From Bradyrhizobium vignae (lineage in GTDB: Bacteria; Pseudomonadota; Alphaproteobacteria; Rhizobiales; Xanthobacteraceae): 61,613 bases of DNA. The notes beneath the pieces were generated by a model, which saw only the letters and a program-made list of their open reading frames with translations, was not told where the DNA came from and searched no databases. A program made the position numbers and the translations under genes. Below, piece after piece: positions 52,613 to 61,613 of the stretch; positions within the stretch are counted from its first letter, which is position 1, and every line of letters begins with the position of its first letter. The stretch covers positions 1 to 61,613 of the forward strand of contig NZ_RDQF01000047.1 of NCBI RefSeq assembly GCF_004114425.1. The letters are read 5' to 3'.

Positions 52613-53764
52613 ATGATCGACTTTTTCGTCCATAGTTTCAATACGTTGAGCCATGGGCTCCTCGGCTACGCGGTTCCCTTCCTGTTCGTCCTGACCATCG
52701 TCGTGTTCTTTCACGAGCTCGGCCATTTCCTGGTCGCGCGCTGGGCAGGCGTGCGCGTATTGACCTTTTCGCTCGGGTTCGGCCCTGAGCTGGTTGGTTT
52801 CAACGACCGCCATGGCACCCGCTGGAAGATCTCGGCCATCCCGCTCGGCGGCTACGTCAAGTTCTTCGGCGACGAGAGCGAGGCCTCGACCCCGTCGGCC
52901 GAGACGCTCGCGGCCATGACGGCTGAGGAGCGCGCCGGCAGCTTCCACCACAAGAAGGTCGGCCCGCGTGCGGCCATCGTCGCGGCAGGACCGATCGCCA
53001 ATTTCATCCTGGGTGCGCTGATCTTCGCCGGCATGGCGCTCTATTACGGCAAGCCGAGCACGATCGCGCGTGTCGACGGCGTCGTTGCCGAGGGGGCGGC
53101 AGCAGCGGCCGGCTTCAAGGTCGGTGACGTCGTCGTCCAGATCGACGGCAAGCCGATCGAGAGCTTTGCCGACATGCAGCGAATCGTTGCGATGAACGCC
53201 GGTTCGGCGCTTAGATTCCAGGTGAAGCGGGACGGCGCCATCGTCTCGCTGACCGCGACCCCGGCGCTGCTCGAGCGCAAGGATCCGTTCGGCAACAGCC
53301 ACCGTCTCGGCGTGCTCGGCGTCGAGCACAAATCGCAGGCCGGGGAGGCCTCGACCGCACCGGTCGGCGTCGGTGAAGCGCTCAAGATCGGCGGCGAGCA
53401 GGTCTGGTTCATCATTACCAGCACCTTCAAGTTCCTGGGGTCGCTGTTCGTCGGACAAGGCAATCCGAACGAGGTCAGCGGCGTCCTGGGCATCGCGAAA
53501 ATGTCGGGGCAGGCGGCCAGCGCCGGGTTCCAGTTCGTGATCAATCTCTGTGCGGTGCTGTCGGTGTCGATCGGCCTGTTGAACCTGTTCCCGATCCCGC
53601 TGCTCGATGGCGGCCACCTTATGTTCTACGCGGCCGAAGTGGTCCGGGGGCGGCCCTTGTCCGAGCGGACTCAGGAAATGGGGTTCCGAATCGGGCTCGG
53701 CTTGGTGCTGATGCTGATGGTATTTGCGACCTACAACGACATCCTGCGGATGGCCGCATCCTGA
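52613..53764 (+). CDS. rseP: Site-2 intramembrane metalloprotease (RseP family)
   Basis: 383 residues. The zinc site HELGH is at residues 34-38 in the first span (VVFFHELGHFLVARWAG), and the second metal ligand is in LLDGGHLMFY near the C-terminus. One PDZ domain lies between (GFKVGDVVVQIDGKPIESFADMQ), whereas the E. coli protein has two. It cuts membrane anchors of regulators such as anti-sigma factors. It lies directly upstream of bamA, the conserved order. Confidence 0.94.
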   Translation: MIDFFVHSFNTLSHGLLGYAVPFLFVLTIVVFFHELGHFLVARWAGVRVLTFSLGFGPELVGFNDRHGTRWKISAIPLGGYVKFFGDESEASTPSAETLAAMTAEERAGSFHHKKVGPRAAIVAAGPIANFILGALIFAGMALYYGKPSTIARVDGVVAEGAAAAAGFKVGDVVVQIDGKPIESFADMQRIVAMNAGSALRFQVKRDGAIVSLTATPALLERKDPFGNSHRLGVLGVEHKSQAGEASTAPVGVGEALKIGGEQVWFIITSTFKFLGSLFVGQGNPNEVSGVLGIAKMSGQAASAGFQFVINLCAVLSVSIGLLNLFPIPLLDGGHLMFYAAEVVRGRPLSERTQEMGFRIGLGLVLMLMVFATYNDILRMAAS

Positions 53765-53940
53765 TAGAGGCTTTTTTGTGGCGTTGCTGTTGAGCAACGT
53801 CTTGGAATGAAATTGAAATTGCGGCGCTTTCGGCCGTTTGCGGCGTCGGCGAAATTGGCTACAAGCGGCCTGAAGTTGGGGAATCTCCGGACCGGCGTTG
53901 GGGTTGGGTCTGGCTCGGAATGATAAGGGCGCGTTGCGCA

Positions 53941-56463
53941 ATGAAGTTTGGACTGCGACTCCGGGGGGGCTTGCTCGCAACCCTGATCTTGTTCGGCGCG
54001 CCGGTGGTTGCCCCGGTTGGGGCTGTTTTGGTGTCTTCGTCTGCGCTCGCTCAGACCGTTCAGTCGATTACCGTCGAGGGAAATCGCCGGGTCGAGGTGG
54101 AGACGATCCGCTCCTATTTCAAGCCCGGTCCGGGCGGCCGGCTGGATCAAGCCGCCATCGACGACGGCCTCAAGGCGTTGATCGAGACCGGCCTGTTCCA
54201 GGACGTCAGGATCAACCGCGGTTCCGGCGGCCAGCTCATCGTCTCCGTGGTGGAAAACCCGGTGATCGGCCGCATCGCCTTCGAAGGCAATAAGAAGATC
54301 AAGGACGAGCAGCTCACCGCTGAGGTCCAGTCCAAGGCGCGCGGCACCTTCTCCCGCGCCATGGTGCAGTCCGACACGCTGCGAATCGCCGAAATTTATC
54401 GCCGCTCCGGCCGCTATGACGTGCGCGTCACGCCCGAGATCATCGAGCAGCCGAACAACCGCGTCGACCTGATCTTCACGATCGAGGAGGGCGCCAAGAC
54501 CGGCGTCAAGTCGATCGAGTTCGTCGGCAACAACGCCTTCTCGTCTTACCGTCTGCGCGACGTCATCAAGACGCGCGAATCGAATCTTTTGAGCTTCCTT
54601 GCCAGTGGCGACATCTATGACCCCGATCGTGTCGAGGCCGACCGCGACCTGATCCGCCGCTTCTACCTCAAGAACGGTTTCGCCGACGTCCAGGTGGTAG
54701 CCGCGCTTACCGAATACGATCCGGAGAAGAAGGGCTTCAACGTCACCTTCAAGATCGAGGAAGGCGCGCAATACCGCGTCGGCGCAGTCGACTTCCGCTC
54801 CAGCATCCCGAACTTCGATCCCTCCTCGATGCGCGCCTATTCGCGCGTCAATGTCGGCTCGCTCTACAACGTCGAATCGGTCGAGAAGTCGGTCGAGGAG
54901 ATGCAGATCGAGGCGTCGCGCCGCGGCTACGCCTTCGCCGTGGTCCGGCCCGGCGGCGACCGCAACTTCGAAGCGCACACGGTGTCCGTCGTTTTCAACA
55001 TCGACGAGGGCCCGCGTACCTATATTGAGCGCATCAACCTGCGCGGCAACACCCGCACACGCGACTACGTGATCCGCCGCGAGTTCGACATCTCGGAAGG
55101 TGACGCCTACAACCGCGCGCTGGTCGACCGTGCCGAGCGGCGCCTGAAGAACCTCGACTATTTCAAGAGCGTGAAGATCACGACCGAGCCGGGCTCGTCG
55201 AGCGACCGCGTCATCCTGATCGTCGACATGGAAGAGAAATCGACCGGCGACTTCTCGATCTCGGGCGGTTACTCCACCACCGACGGCGCGCTGGCCGAAG
55301 TCTCGGTCTCCGAGCGCAATCTGCTCGGCCGCGGCCTGTTCGCCAAGGCGTCGGTGACCTATGGCCAGTACGCCCGCGGCTACTCGCTGTCCTTCGTCGA
55401 ACCGTATCTGCTCGACTACCGCGTCGCGCTCGGCCTCGACCTCTATCAGCGCCAGCAGCTGTCCAACAGCTACATCTCCTACGGCACCAAGACGCTCGGC
55501 TTCTCGCCGCGCCTCGGTTTCTCCTTGCGTGAAGATCTGGCGCTCCAGGTGCGCTATTCGATCTACCAGCAGGAAATCACGCTGCCGTTCTACCTGGCGA
55601 ACTGTAACAACGTAGTCGGTTCGGCTGCGTTCAACCCGAGCCCTGCGTTTGCCAATGCCAACGGTATCAGCCTGGCCTCGACCAATGGCCTCGGCTGCTA
55701 CAGCGACGGCGAAGCCTCGCTGCCGGTGCGCAAGGAGCTTGCCGCCGGCAAGGCGCTGACCTCGGCGCTCGGCTACACGCTGACCTACAACACGCTGGAC
55801 AACAACAAGAACCCGACCGACGGTCTGCTCATCGACTTCCGGCAGGATTTCGCCGGCGTCGGCGGCGACGTCTCCTACCTGAAGTCGGTCATCGACGCGA
55901 AGTACTACACTCCGCTGGTGTCCGATATCGTCGGTCTCGTCCGCCTGCAGAGCGGCATGCTGAACAAGATCGGCAGCGATCTGCGCATGCTCGACCACTT
56001 CCAGATGGGCCCGAACCTCGTCCGCGGCTTTGCCCCGAACGGCATCGGCCCGCGCGACCTGAACCCGTTCGGTACGCAGGACGCGCTTGGCGGCACCAAA
56101 TACTGGGGCGCTTCGCTCGAACTGCAGATGCCGTTCTGGTTCCTGCCGAAGGAAGTGGGTCTGAAGGGCGCGGTCTATGCCGACGCCGGCGGCCTCTACG
56201 ACTACAAGGGACCGACGAGCTGGACGGCGACCAACGAGGTCAATGTGCCGGGCTGTATCCCGTCGACCGTCAATCCGTCGAGCGCGGGGACCTGTACCGG
56301 CCTCGTCTATGACGACAGCAAGGTGGTTCGCTCGTCGGTGGGTGTCGGCCTGATCTGGCAGTCCCCGTTCGGTCCGCTGCGCTTCGACTACGCCGTGCCG
56401 ATCACCAAGGGGAAATACGACCGCGTGCAAGAGTTCCGGTTCGGCGGCGGCACCACGTTCTAG
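53941..56463 (+). CDS. bamA: Outer-membrane protein assembly factor BamA
   Basis: 840 residues from ATG 53941, where the signal peptide (MKFGLRLRGGLLATLILFGA, ending near ALA) begins; ATG 53920 adds seven residues. Five POTRA domains occupy about residues 45-410, starting VQSITVEGNRRVEVETIRSY. The 16-stranded barrel follows, with LVRGFAPNGIGPRD carrying the VRGF motif inside the pore, and ends EFRFGGGTTF with a terminal aromatic residue. It folds barrel proteins, including the TonB receptor and Omp25-like protein of this window, into the outer membrane. Confidence 0.95.
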   Translation: MKFGLRLRGGLLATLILFGAPVVAPVGAVLVSSSALAQTVQSITVEGNRRVEVETIRSYFKPGPGGRLDQAAIDDGLKALIETGLFQDVRINRGSGGQLIVSVVENPVIGRIAFEGNKKIKDEQLTAEVQSKARGTFSRAMVQSDTLRIAEIYRRSGRYDVRVTPEIIEQPNNRVDLIFTIEEGAKTGVKSIEFVGNNAFSSYRLRDVIKTRESNLLSFLASGDIYDPDRVEADRDLIRRFYLKNGFADVQVVAALTEYDPEKKGFNVTFKIEEGAQYRVGAVDFRSSIPNFDPSSMRAYSRVNVGSLYNVESVEKSVEEMQIEASRRGYAFAVVRPGGDRNFEAHTVSVVFNIDEGPRTYIERINLRGNTRTRDYVIRREFDISEGDAYNRALVDRAERRLKNLDYFKSVKITTEPGSSSDRVILIVDMEEKSTGDFSISGGYSTTDGALAEVSVSERNLLGRGLFAKASVTYGQYARGYSLSFVEPYLLDYRVALGLDLYQRQQLSNSYISYGTKTLGFSPRLGFSLREDLALQVRYSIYQQEITLPFYLANCNNVVGSAAFNPSPAFANANGISLASTNGLGCYSDGEASLPVRKELAAGKALTSALGYTLTYNTLDNNKNPTDGLLIDFRQDFAGVGGDVSYLKSVIDAKYYTPLVSDIVGLVRLQSGMLNKIGSDLRMLDHFQMGPNLVRGFAPNGIGPRDLNPFGTQDALGGTKYWGASLELQMPFWFLPKEVGLKGAVYADAGGLYDYKGPTSWTATNEVNVPGCIPSTVNPSSAGTCTGLVYDDSKVVRSSVGVGLIWQSPFGPLRFDYAVPITKGKYDRVQEFRFGGGTTF

Positions 56464-56475
56464 TTCGATCAGCAC

Positions 56476-56521
56476 GGCACGATCCGGATCACCGGAGCCG
56501 GTTTCCGAAAGGGATCGTGCC
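56476..56521. repeat. Palindromic intergenic repeat between bamA and lpxD
   Basis: GGCACGATCC (56476-56485) and GGATCGTGCC (56512-56521) form a perfect 10-bp inverted repeat around a 26-base loop. No T-run follows, so a terminator role is weak. It has the look of a dispersed Bradyrhizobium repeat. Confidence 0.65.
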
Positions 56522-56587
56522 AATCCAAGACATGAGGCATGATGCGGCCTGACCGCTTCATGCCGAAGCCGGACCGCGACGGGTGGA

Positions 56588-57655
56588 ATGGCGCAGCCGA
56601 CCTTCTTCACAAAGCCGCCTGCCACAGTATTGGCCGAGATTGCCACGCTGACCAAGGCGCAGCTGGTCGACCCCGAGAGGGGCGGCCACATCATCACGGG
56701 CCTAGCTTCGCTTGACGAGGCGGGCCCGATGCATCTGGCATTCTTCGACAACCTCAAATATGCCGATCAACTCAGGGCGACCAAGGCGGGCGCCTGTCTG
56801 GTCAGCCCGCGCTTCGAGGCCGAGGTGCCCGCGCATGTGGCCGTGCTGCGGGTGGCGCAGCCATTCCGCGCCTTCGTCAGGATCGCTCGGGAGTGGCACG
56901 GCGACGCGCTGCGGCCGCAGTCCTGGGTCGGCAATGACGGCATCGCACCCTCGGCAATCATCGACCCCTCGGCCCGGCTCGAGGACGGGGTGATCGTCGA
57001 TCCGCTGGCCGTGATCGGCCCGGACGTCGAGATCGGCAGCGGCACCGTGATCGGCGTCGGAGCGGTGATCGGCCCCGGCGTGAAGATCGGCCGGGACTGC
57101 AATGTCGGCGCCCGCACGGCGATCCAGTGCGCCCTGATCGGCAACAACGTGCTGATCCATCCCGGCTGCTCCATCGGCCAGGACGGCTACGGCTTCATCT
57201 TCTTCGGCCCCGAGGGCCATCTGAAGGTACCGCAGACCGGGCGGGTGCTGATCCAGAACGACGTTGAGGTCGGGGCCAACACCACGATCGACCGGGGGTC
57301 CTTGCGCGACACCGTGATCGGCGAGGGGACCAAAATCGACAACCAGGTCCAGATCGGCCACAATGTGACGATCGGTCGGCACTGCCTGCTGGCGGCCCAG
57401 ATCGGCCTCGCCGGCAGCCTGACCATCGGCGACAACGTGGCGCTCGGAGCGAAGGTTGGCATCAACAATCACCTCAAGATCGGCGATGGGGCTCAGGTGA
57501 CCGCCATGAGCGCCGTCAAGGACGACATCCCGCCAGGCGGTCGCTGGGGCGGACATTTCGCCAAGCCGACCAAACAATGGTTCAAGGAGATCATCGCGGT
57601 GGAGCGCCTGGTACGCGACAGCAAGGCCGATCCGAAGGACGAGGGACGGGAATGA
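56588..57655 (+). CDS. lpxD: UDP-3-O-acylglucosamine N-acyltransferase
   Basis: 355 residues from ATG 56588. An N-terminal uridine-binding domain is followed by a left-handed beta helix of hexapeptide repeats (GVIVDPLAVIGPDVEIGSGTVIGVGAVIGPG...). The catalytic histidine is in VQIGHNVTIGRHCLLAAQ. It adds the second acyl chain in lipid A synthesis. Its stop overlaps the fabZ start in an ATGA at 57652-57655. Confidence 0.95.
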   Translation: MAQPTFFTKPPATVLAEIATLTKAQLVDPERGGHIITGLASLDEAGPMHLAFFDNLKYADQLRATKAGACLVSPRFEAEVPAHVAVLRVAQPFRAFVRIAREWHGDALRPQSWVGNDGIAPSAIIDPSARLEDGVIVDPLAVIGPDVEIGSGTVIGVGAVIGPGVKIGRDCNVGARTAIQCALIGNNVLIHPGCSIGQDGYGFIFFGPEGHLKVPQTGRVLIQNDVEVGANTTIDRGSLRDTVIGEGTKIDNQVQIGHNVTIGRHCLLAAQIGLAGSLTIGDNVALGAKVGINNHLKIGDGAQVTAMSAVKDDIPPGGRWGGHFAKPTKQWFKEIIAVERLVRDSKADPKDEGRE

Positions 57656-58113
57656 CGGCGGAATCACCTGTTAAGTTCGAGCTGGTGGATATCAACGCGA
57701 TCCTCCAGACCCTGCCGCACCGTTTTCCGATGCTGCTGATCGACCGCGTGATCAACATCCGCGCCGATTACAGCGGCATCGGCATCAAGAACGTCACCTT
57801 CAACGAGCCGGCCTTCCAGGGACATTTCCCCGAGCGCCCGGTCTATCCCGGCGTCATGATGATCGAGGCGATGGCGCAGACCGCCGGCGTGATCGGCATC
57901 AAGTCGGTCGAAGGCACGGAGAAGCCGCGCGCGGTCTATTTCCTCACCATCGACAAGTGCAAGTTCCGCAAGCCGGTGCTGCCCGGCGACACCATCGAGT
58001 ATCACATGCGCTCGCTCGGGCGCCGCAAGGCCATGTGGTGGTTTCACGGCGACGCCAAGGTCAACGGCCAGATCGTCGCGGAGGCCGATGTCGGCGCCAT
58101 GCTGACGGATTGA
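57652..58113 (+). CDS. fabZ: 3-hydroxyacyl-[acyl-carrier-protein] dehydratase
   Basis: 153 residues from ATG 57652. It is a hot-dog fold enzyme; the catalytic histidine is in FQGHFPERPVYPG and the catalytic glutamate in VMMIEAMAQ. It dehydrates 3-hydroxyacyl-ACP in fatty acid synthesis, competing with LpxA and LpxD for the same pool. The gene after it is normally lpxA; here an antisense gene intervenes. Confidence 0.96.
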   Translation: MTAESPVKFELVDINAILQTLPHRFPMLLIDRVINIRADYSGIGIKNVTFNEPAFQGHFPERPVYPGVMMIEAMAQTAGVIGIKSVEGTEKPRAVYFLTIDKCKFRKPVLPGDTIEYHMRSLGRRKAMWWFHGDAKVNGQIVAEADVGAMLTD

Positions 58114-58119
58114 GCGGCC

Positions 58120-58464
58120 TCAACCCTTCCGGGCCGGCTCGCGCGTCCGGCACGCGTAGCGCCCGGCGGTCGTCTCGCGCTTGATATTCCGGTTGAAGAA
58201 CTGGCCCATCGACGGCGCGCCGAGGAGGCGCTCGACCGTCTCGGCCGTCACGCCGCAATAGCGGTCATAGGCGCCGTGGCTCGCGACGATCAGGTCCTGC
58301 TGCGCGCGATCGTAACAGACCCGCTGAAGCACCGTGCTGCGGGTGATGTCCCGGCATTCGAATGTCTGGAGATCGACGAGGCGGTGTTCGTCGGTCTCGA
58401 CCGTCTCGGACACGATCGGTGTGCCCGCGAGCTGCGCGAGCAGAAGGACGAAGGCCCTGACCAC
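58120..58464 (-). CDS. Exported KTSC-domain protein, antisense between fabZ and lpxA
   Basis: 114 residues from GTG 58464, chosen because it starts a signal peptide (VRAFVLLLAQLAGTPI); longer frames to 58593 add polar sequence. The mature part reads RSTVLQRVCYDRAQQDLIV, then YDRYCGVTAETVERLLGAPS and GQFFNRNIK. This matches the KTSC domain pattern (serine/threonine start, GYD, YxYxGVP, LLxAxSxGxFFNxxIK). Cysteines near residues 37, 53, 69 and 103 could form disulfides. The function of KTSC domains is not established. It runs opposite to the lpx genes. Confidence 0.7.
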   Translation of the reverse strand: MVRAFVLLLAQLAGTPIVSETVETDEHRLVDLQTFECRDITRSTVLQRVCYDRAQQDLIVASHGAYDRYCGVTAETVERLLGAPSMGQFFNRNIKRETTAGRYACRTREPARKG

Positions 58465-58641
58465 GATCGTTGAAGCTCCGCCTGAACGTGTTGAGGGGGG
58501 CGGGAGGGCCGCCTCATCCAGCACTTGAAACAGGACGAGATGATACGTCACTGGACAGATCGGGCATAGTCGCGCTAACCACCCGAAAACCAAGCGACTT
58601 CAATACATAACCAGACCTTCTTGACGAGTAAGATTGGCTTG

Positions 58642-59433
58642 ATGAGCAAGATTGATCCCACCGCACGGGTCGCGGACGGCGCCGTGATCGGCGAGGGTAC
58701 CGAGATCGGACCCTATTGCATCATCGGCCCGAACGTCGTGATCGGCGCGAACTGCAAGCTGATCGGACATGTCACCGTCATCGGCCACACCTCGCTCGGC
58801 AATGACTGCGTGATCTCGCCATTCGCAGTGCTCGGCGGCGCCCCGCAGGATCTCAGTTACAAGGGCGAGCCGACCCGGCTCGAGATCGGTTCGGGCTGCA
58901 CCATCCGGGAAGGTGCGACGATGAATGTCGGCACGATCAAGGGTGGAGGGCTGACCCGCGTCGGCAGCGGCGGCTATTTCATGAACAACAGCCATGTCGG
59001 CCATGACTGCATGGTCGGCGACAACGTGATCTTCGCGACGTCGGCGACGCTCGGCGGCCACTGCGAGATCGGCGACGCCGTTTACATCGGCGGCCTGTCC
59101 GCCGTGCATCAGTTCACGCGCATCGGCCCCTATGTCATGGTCGGAGGCGTGTGCGGCGTGCGCGACGACGTCATCCCGTATGGACTGGTCAACGGCCAAT
59201 ATGCGGTGCTGGAGAGCCTCAATTTGATCGGCATGAAGCGCCGCAAATTCACCAAGCAGCGGCTCGCGACCGTGCGCGCGTTCTATCAGAAGCTCTTCCA
59301 CGGGCCCGGCACCTTCGCCGAGCGGCTGGAGGCAGTGCGGCCGCTCGCGGGCGAAGACTCCGCGATCGCCGAAATTCTCGACTTCATCGGCAAGGGCAAG
59401 CGCCCGCTCTGTCTTCCCGCCATCGCAAAGTGA
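58642..59433 (+). CDS. lpxA: UDP-N-acetylglucosamine acyltransferase
   Basis: 263 residues from ATG 58642 (TTG 58621 is in frame). The beta-helix repeats begin SKIDPTARVADGAVIGEGTEIGPYC. The catalytic histidine is in NNSHVGHDCMVGDNV and the C-terminal helical domain includes MKRRKFTKQRLATVRAFYQKLF. It performs the first acylation of lipid A. The 58465-58641 gap may hold its own promoter, since the antisense gene breaks the usual fabZ-lpxA coupling. Confidence 0.96.
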   Translation: MSKIDPTARVADGAVIGEGTEIGPYCIIGPNVVIGANCKLIGHVTVIGHTSLGNDCVISPFAVLGGAPQDLSYKGEPTRLEIGSGCTIREGATMNVGTIKGGGLTRVGSGGYFMNNSHVGHDCMVGDNVIFATSATLGGHCEIGDAVYIGGLSAVHQFTRIGPYVMVGGVCGVRDDVIPYGLVNGQYAVLESLNLIGMKRRKFTKQRLATVRAFYQKLFHGPGTFAERLEAVRPLAGEDSAIAEILDFIGKGKRPLCLPAIAK

Positions 59434-59440
59434 TCCTGTG

Positions 59441-60310
59441 ATGGCCGCGGGCACGACATCGGCGGCTTCGCAAGTTTCGTCACCGGTCGGTATCGTCGCC
59501 GGCGGTGGCGCCATGCCGTTCGCGGTCGCCGAGTCGCTTGCGGCGCGCGGCATCACGCCGGTGCTGTTTCCGCTACGCGGGGCCTGCGATCCGGCGCGGG
59601 TTGAGCAGTTCCGCCACCGCTGGATATCGGTCGGCCAGCTCGGCCGCGCGATGCGGCTGTTCCGCCAGGAAGGCTGCCGCGACCTGATCTTCATCGGCAC
59701 CTTGGTGCGGCCCTCGCTGTCCGAGATCCGTTTCGACGTCAAGACGCTGCGCCTGCTCGGCAATGTCATCCGCGCGTTCCGCGGCGGCGACGATCATCTG
59801 CTGTCGGGTGTCGGCCGAATCCTCGAGCAGGACGGCTTCCGCATGGTCGGCATCAAGGATGTCGCGCCGGATCTGCTGATGCCCGAGGGCTGCATCAGCC
59901 GCACCTGGCCGAGCGGCACCAGCAAGAGTGACATCGAACGCGGCCGGGCAGTGCTGACCGCACTCGGTCCGTTCGACATCGGCCAGGCAGCGGTCGTGAT
60001 CGACGGTCATGTGGTCGCGGTCGAGGACATCGAGGGCACCGACGCACTGCTTGCGCGCGTGGCGCGCCTGCGCGAGGAGGGGCGCATCCGCGCCGCCACG
60101 GGACGCGGCGTGCTGGTGAAGGCGCCGAAGAGCGGCCAGGATCTGCGCTTCGACCTGCCGACGATCGGCCCGCGCACGATCGAGGGCGTCGCGGCCGCCG
60201 GCCTTGCCGGCATCGCCGTCATCGCCGGCAACACCATCGCCGCCGAGCCGCAGGCGATGATCGCGCTTGCCGACGCGAAATATCTCTTCGTCATCGGCCT
60301 GCCCGCGTGA
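59441..60310 (+). CDS. lpxI: UDP-2,3-diacylglucosamine diphosphatase, LpxI type
   Basis: 289 residues from ATG 59441 (GTG 59438 is possible). The pattern fits LpxI (DUF1009): VGIVAGGGAMPFAVAESLAARG, GCRDLIFIGTLVRPS, then the C-terminal catalytic part FDIGQAAVVIDGHVVAVEDIEGTDALL and VLVKAPKSGQDLRFDLPTIGPRTI. It releases UMP to give lipid X, replacing LpxH in most alphaproteobacteria. Its stop overlaps the lpxB start. Confidence 0.93.
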   Translation: MAAGTTSAASQVSSPVGIVAGGGAMPFAVAESLAARGITPVLFPLRGACDPARVEQFRHRWISVGQLGRAMRLFRQEGCRDLIFIGTLVRPSLSEIRFDVKTLRLLGNVIRAFRGGDDHLLSGVGRILEQDGFRMVGIKDVAPDLLMPEGCISRTWPSGTSKSDIERGRAVLTALGPFDIGQAAVVIDGHVVAVEDIEGTDALLARVARLREEGRIRAATGRGVLVKAPKSGQDLRFDLPTIGPRTIEGVAAAGLAGIAVIAGNTIAAEPQAMIALADAKYLFVIGLPA

Positions 60311-61491
60311 TGCTGGACCGCGATCCCAAGCGCAAGATCTTCCTGATCGCGACGGAGGAATCCGGCGACAGGCTCGGCAGCGCCTTGATGAAGGTGCTGC
60401 GCCAGCGCCTCGGCGATGGCGTGCAGTTCGTCGGCGTCGGCGGCCGCACCATGGCGCGCGAGGGCCTCGAATCGCTGTTTCCGATCGAGGAGCTGTCGAT
60501 CGTCGGCTTTGCCGCGGTGGTGCAGCAATTGCCGAAGATCCTGCGGCTGATCCGTAACACGGCTGACGCCGTGACCGAGGCTGCGCCCGACGCGCTCGTC
60601 ATCATCGACAGCCCGGACTTCACCCACCGCGTCGCCCGGCGCGTGCGGTCGCGCAGTCCGGCGATTCCCATCGTCGATTACGTCTCGCCGCAGCTCTGGG
60701 CATGGCGGCCGGGACGGGCACGGACCATGCTCGGCTATGTCGATCACGTGCTCGGCCTGCTGCCGTTCGAGCCCGAGGAATACCGCAAGCTCGGCGGACC
60801 GCCATGCAGCTATGTCGGCCATCCCCTGATCGAGCAATTGGGCTCGCTGCGGCCGAACGCGGAGGAGCAGAAGCGCCGCAACAGTGAGCCCCCGGTGCTG
60901 CTGGTGCTGCCCGGCAGCCGCCGCAGCGAGATCCGGCATCATCTCGACGTGTTCGGCGCAACGCTGGGCCGGTTGCAGGCTAAGGGCTGCGCGTTCGAGC
61001 CGATGCTGCCGACCATGCCGCATCTCGAAACCACCATCCGCGAAGGCATAGCGCATTGGCCGGTCAAGCCTCACATCGTGATCGGCGAGAGCGAGAGGCG
61101 TGCGGCCTTCCGCATCGCGCATGCTGCGCTGGCCAAATCCGGCACGGTGACGCTCGAGCTCGCATTGTCGGGCATTCCGATGGTGACGGCCTATCGCGTC
61201 GGCGCCATCGAGGCCTTCATCCTGCGCCGCGCGATCCGCGTCTCCTCGGTGATCCTTGCCAATCTCGTGATCGGCAGGGATGTCATCCCGGAGTTCCTGC
61301 AGGAGGAGTGCACGCCGGAGAAGCTGGCGCCGGCGCTCTCTGCGCTGCTGACGGATTCGCCGCTCCGCCGTGAGCAGGTCGAGGCATTCGCCAAGCTCGA
61401 TCAGATCATGTCAACCGGCAACAAATCGCCGAGCATGCTCGCCGCCGAAATCGTGCTCGCGACGATGCGCAAAGGACGTCGGGCGAGCTAG
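60307..61491 (+). CDS. lpxB: Lipid-A-disaccharide synthase
   Basis: 394 residues from GTG 60307 (ATG 60310 directly follows). GT-B glycosyltransferase landmarks are FLIATEESGDRLGSALM, DYVSPQLWAWRPGRARTM, LLVLPGSRRSEIRHHLDVF and AALAKSGTVTLELALSGIPMV. It joins lipid X to UDP-diacylglucosamine at the inner membrane. It is the last gene in the window; the 122 bases after it show no feature. Confidence 0.95.
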   Translation: MMLDRDPKRKIFLIATEESGDRLGSALMKVLRQRLGDGVQFVGVGGRTMAREGLESLFPIEELSIVGFAAVVQQLPKILRLIRNTADAVTEAAPDALVIIDSPDFTHRVARRVRSRSPAIPIVDYVSPQLWAWRPGRARTMLGYVDHVLGLLPFEPEEYRKLGGPPCSYVGHPLIEQLGSLRPNAEEQKRRNSEPPVLLVLPGSRRSEIRHHLDVFGATLGRLQAKGCAFEPMLPTMPHLETTIREGIAHWPVKPHIVIGESERRAAFRIAHAALAKSGTVTLELALSGIPMVTAYRVGAIEAFILRRAIRVSSVILANLVIGRDVIPEFLQEECTPEKLAPALSALLTDSPLRREQVEAFAKLDQIMSTGNKSPSMLAAEIVLATMRKGRRAS

Positions 61492-61613
61492 CACTACTTT
61501 GGCAGATTGTGTTTTCGCCGCTGTTTTTCACGGATTTGCCTTCGGCAATATGGGCAATGCTGAGACGGCGGCCGAAGGATGAGATCGACGATGGCGTGAC
61601 GTACGGCTGGCAT

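Noticed and set aside
53731..56757. A minus-strand open frame of 1008 codons opposite bamA
   Set aside because: Same cause: the plus strand encodes full-length BamA with signal peptide, POTRA domains and barrel, and the antisense product has no recognisable domain.

Overview
The window reads as chromosomal DNA of a Bradyrhizobium-type alphaproteobacterium (Hyphomicrobiales, Nitrobacteraceae). The reasons are high GC with strong GC-ending codons, a tandem pair of DUF3551-like secreted proteins, an Omp25/RopB-like porin, the alphaproteobacterial rpsB-to-lpxB gene order, alphaproteobacterial LexA boxes (GTTC-N7-GTTC), and dispersed palindromic intergenic repeats. All assignments come from reading the sequence; no database search was run.

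Layout. 1-7650: the tail of an IS transposase, a small membrane protein, methylthioribose kinase (mtnK), and a five-gene dipeptide/oligopeptide-type ABC transporter operon. 7647-12512: a disturbed accessory patch. It holds a large P-loop (STAND-like) ATPase on the minus strand whose N-terminus looks frameshifted or lost, a 20-codon stub of a LysR regulator, a RidA gene whose start is out of frame, and an ATC-hydrolase-like gene. 12905-16491: a ribose-type sugar ABC transporter on the minus strand. 16492-17217: noncoding, with an orphan minus-strand terminator that may mark a small RNA. 17218-23043: a copper uptake/handling cluster (DUF2946, TonB receptor, PCu(A)C chaperone, a YtkA-like protein, YcnI, CopC-CopD fusion). 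23210-26595: proS and the lipoprotein exporter genes lolC/E and lolD.

26596-38579 is a set of small regulator-plus-enzyme modules: Xre/oxidoreductase, TetR/EamA exporter, LysR/FAD oxidoreductase, a GNAT enzyme, MocR/AhpD-like/HD-domain genes, the DUF3551 pair and an outer-membrane porin. 38689-38848 carries two LexA boxes on a good promoter driving an unannotated-size (32-residue) single-span membrane protein just upstream of dnaE1. This is the most interesting element seen and looks like an SOS-induced division inhibitor of the SidA kind. 42662-46058 holds a Tat-exported beta-carbonic anhydrase and a caspase-fold protein that has lost both catalytic residues.

46128-61491 is the essential envelope and translation cluster: rpsB, tsf, pyrH, frr, uppS, cdsA, dxr, rseP, bamA, lpxD, fabZ, lpxA, lpxI, lpxB. 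Together they make ribosomal components, isoprenoid and phospholipid precursors, the beta-barrel assembly factor and lipid A. A small KTSC-domain gene lies antisense inside this run, between fabZ and lpxA.
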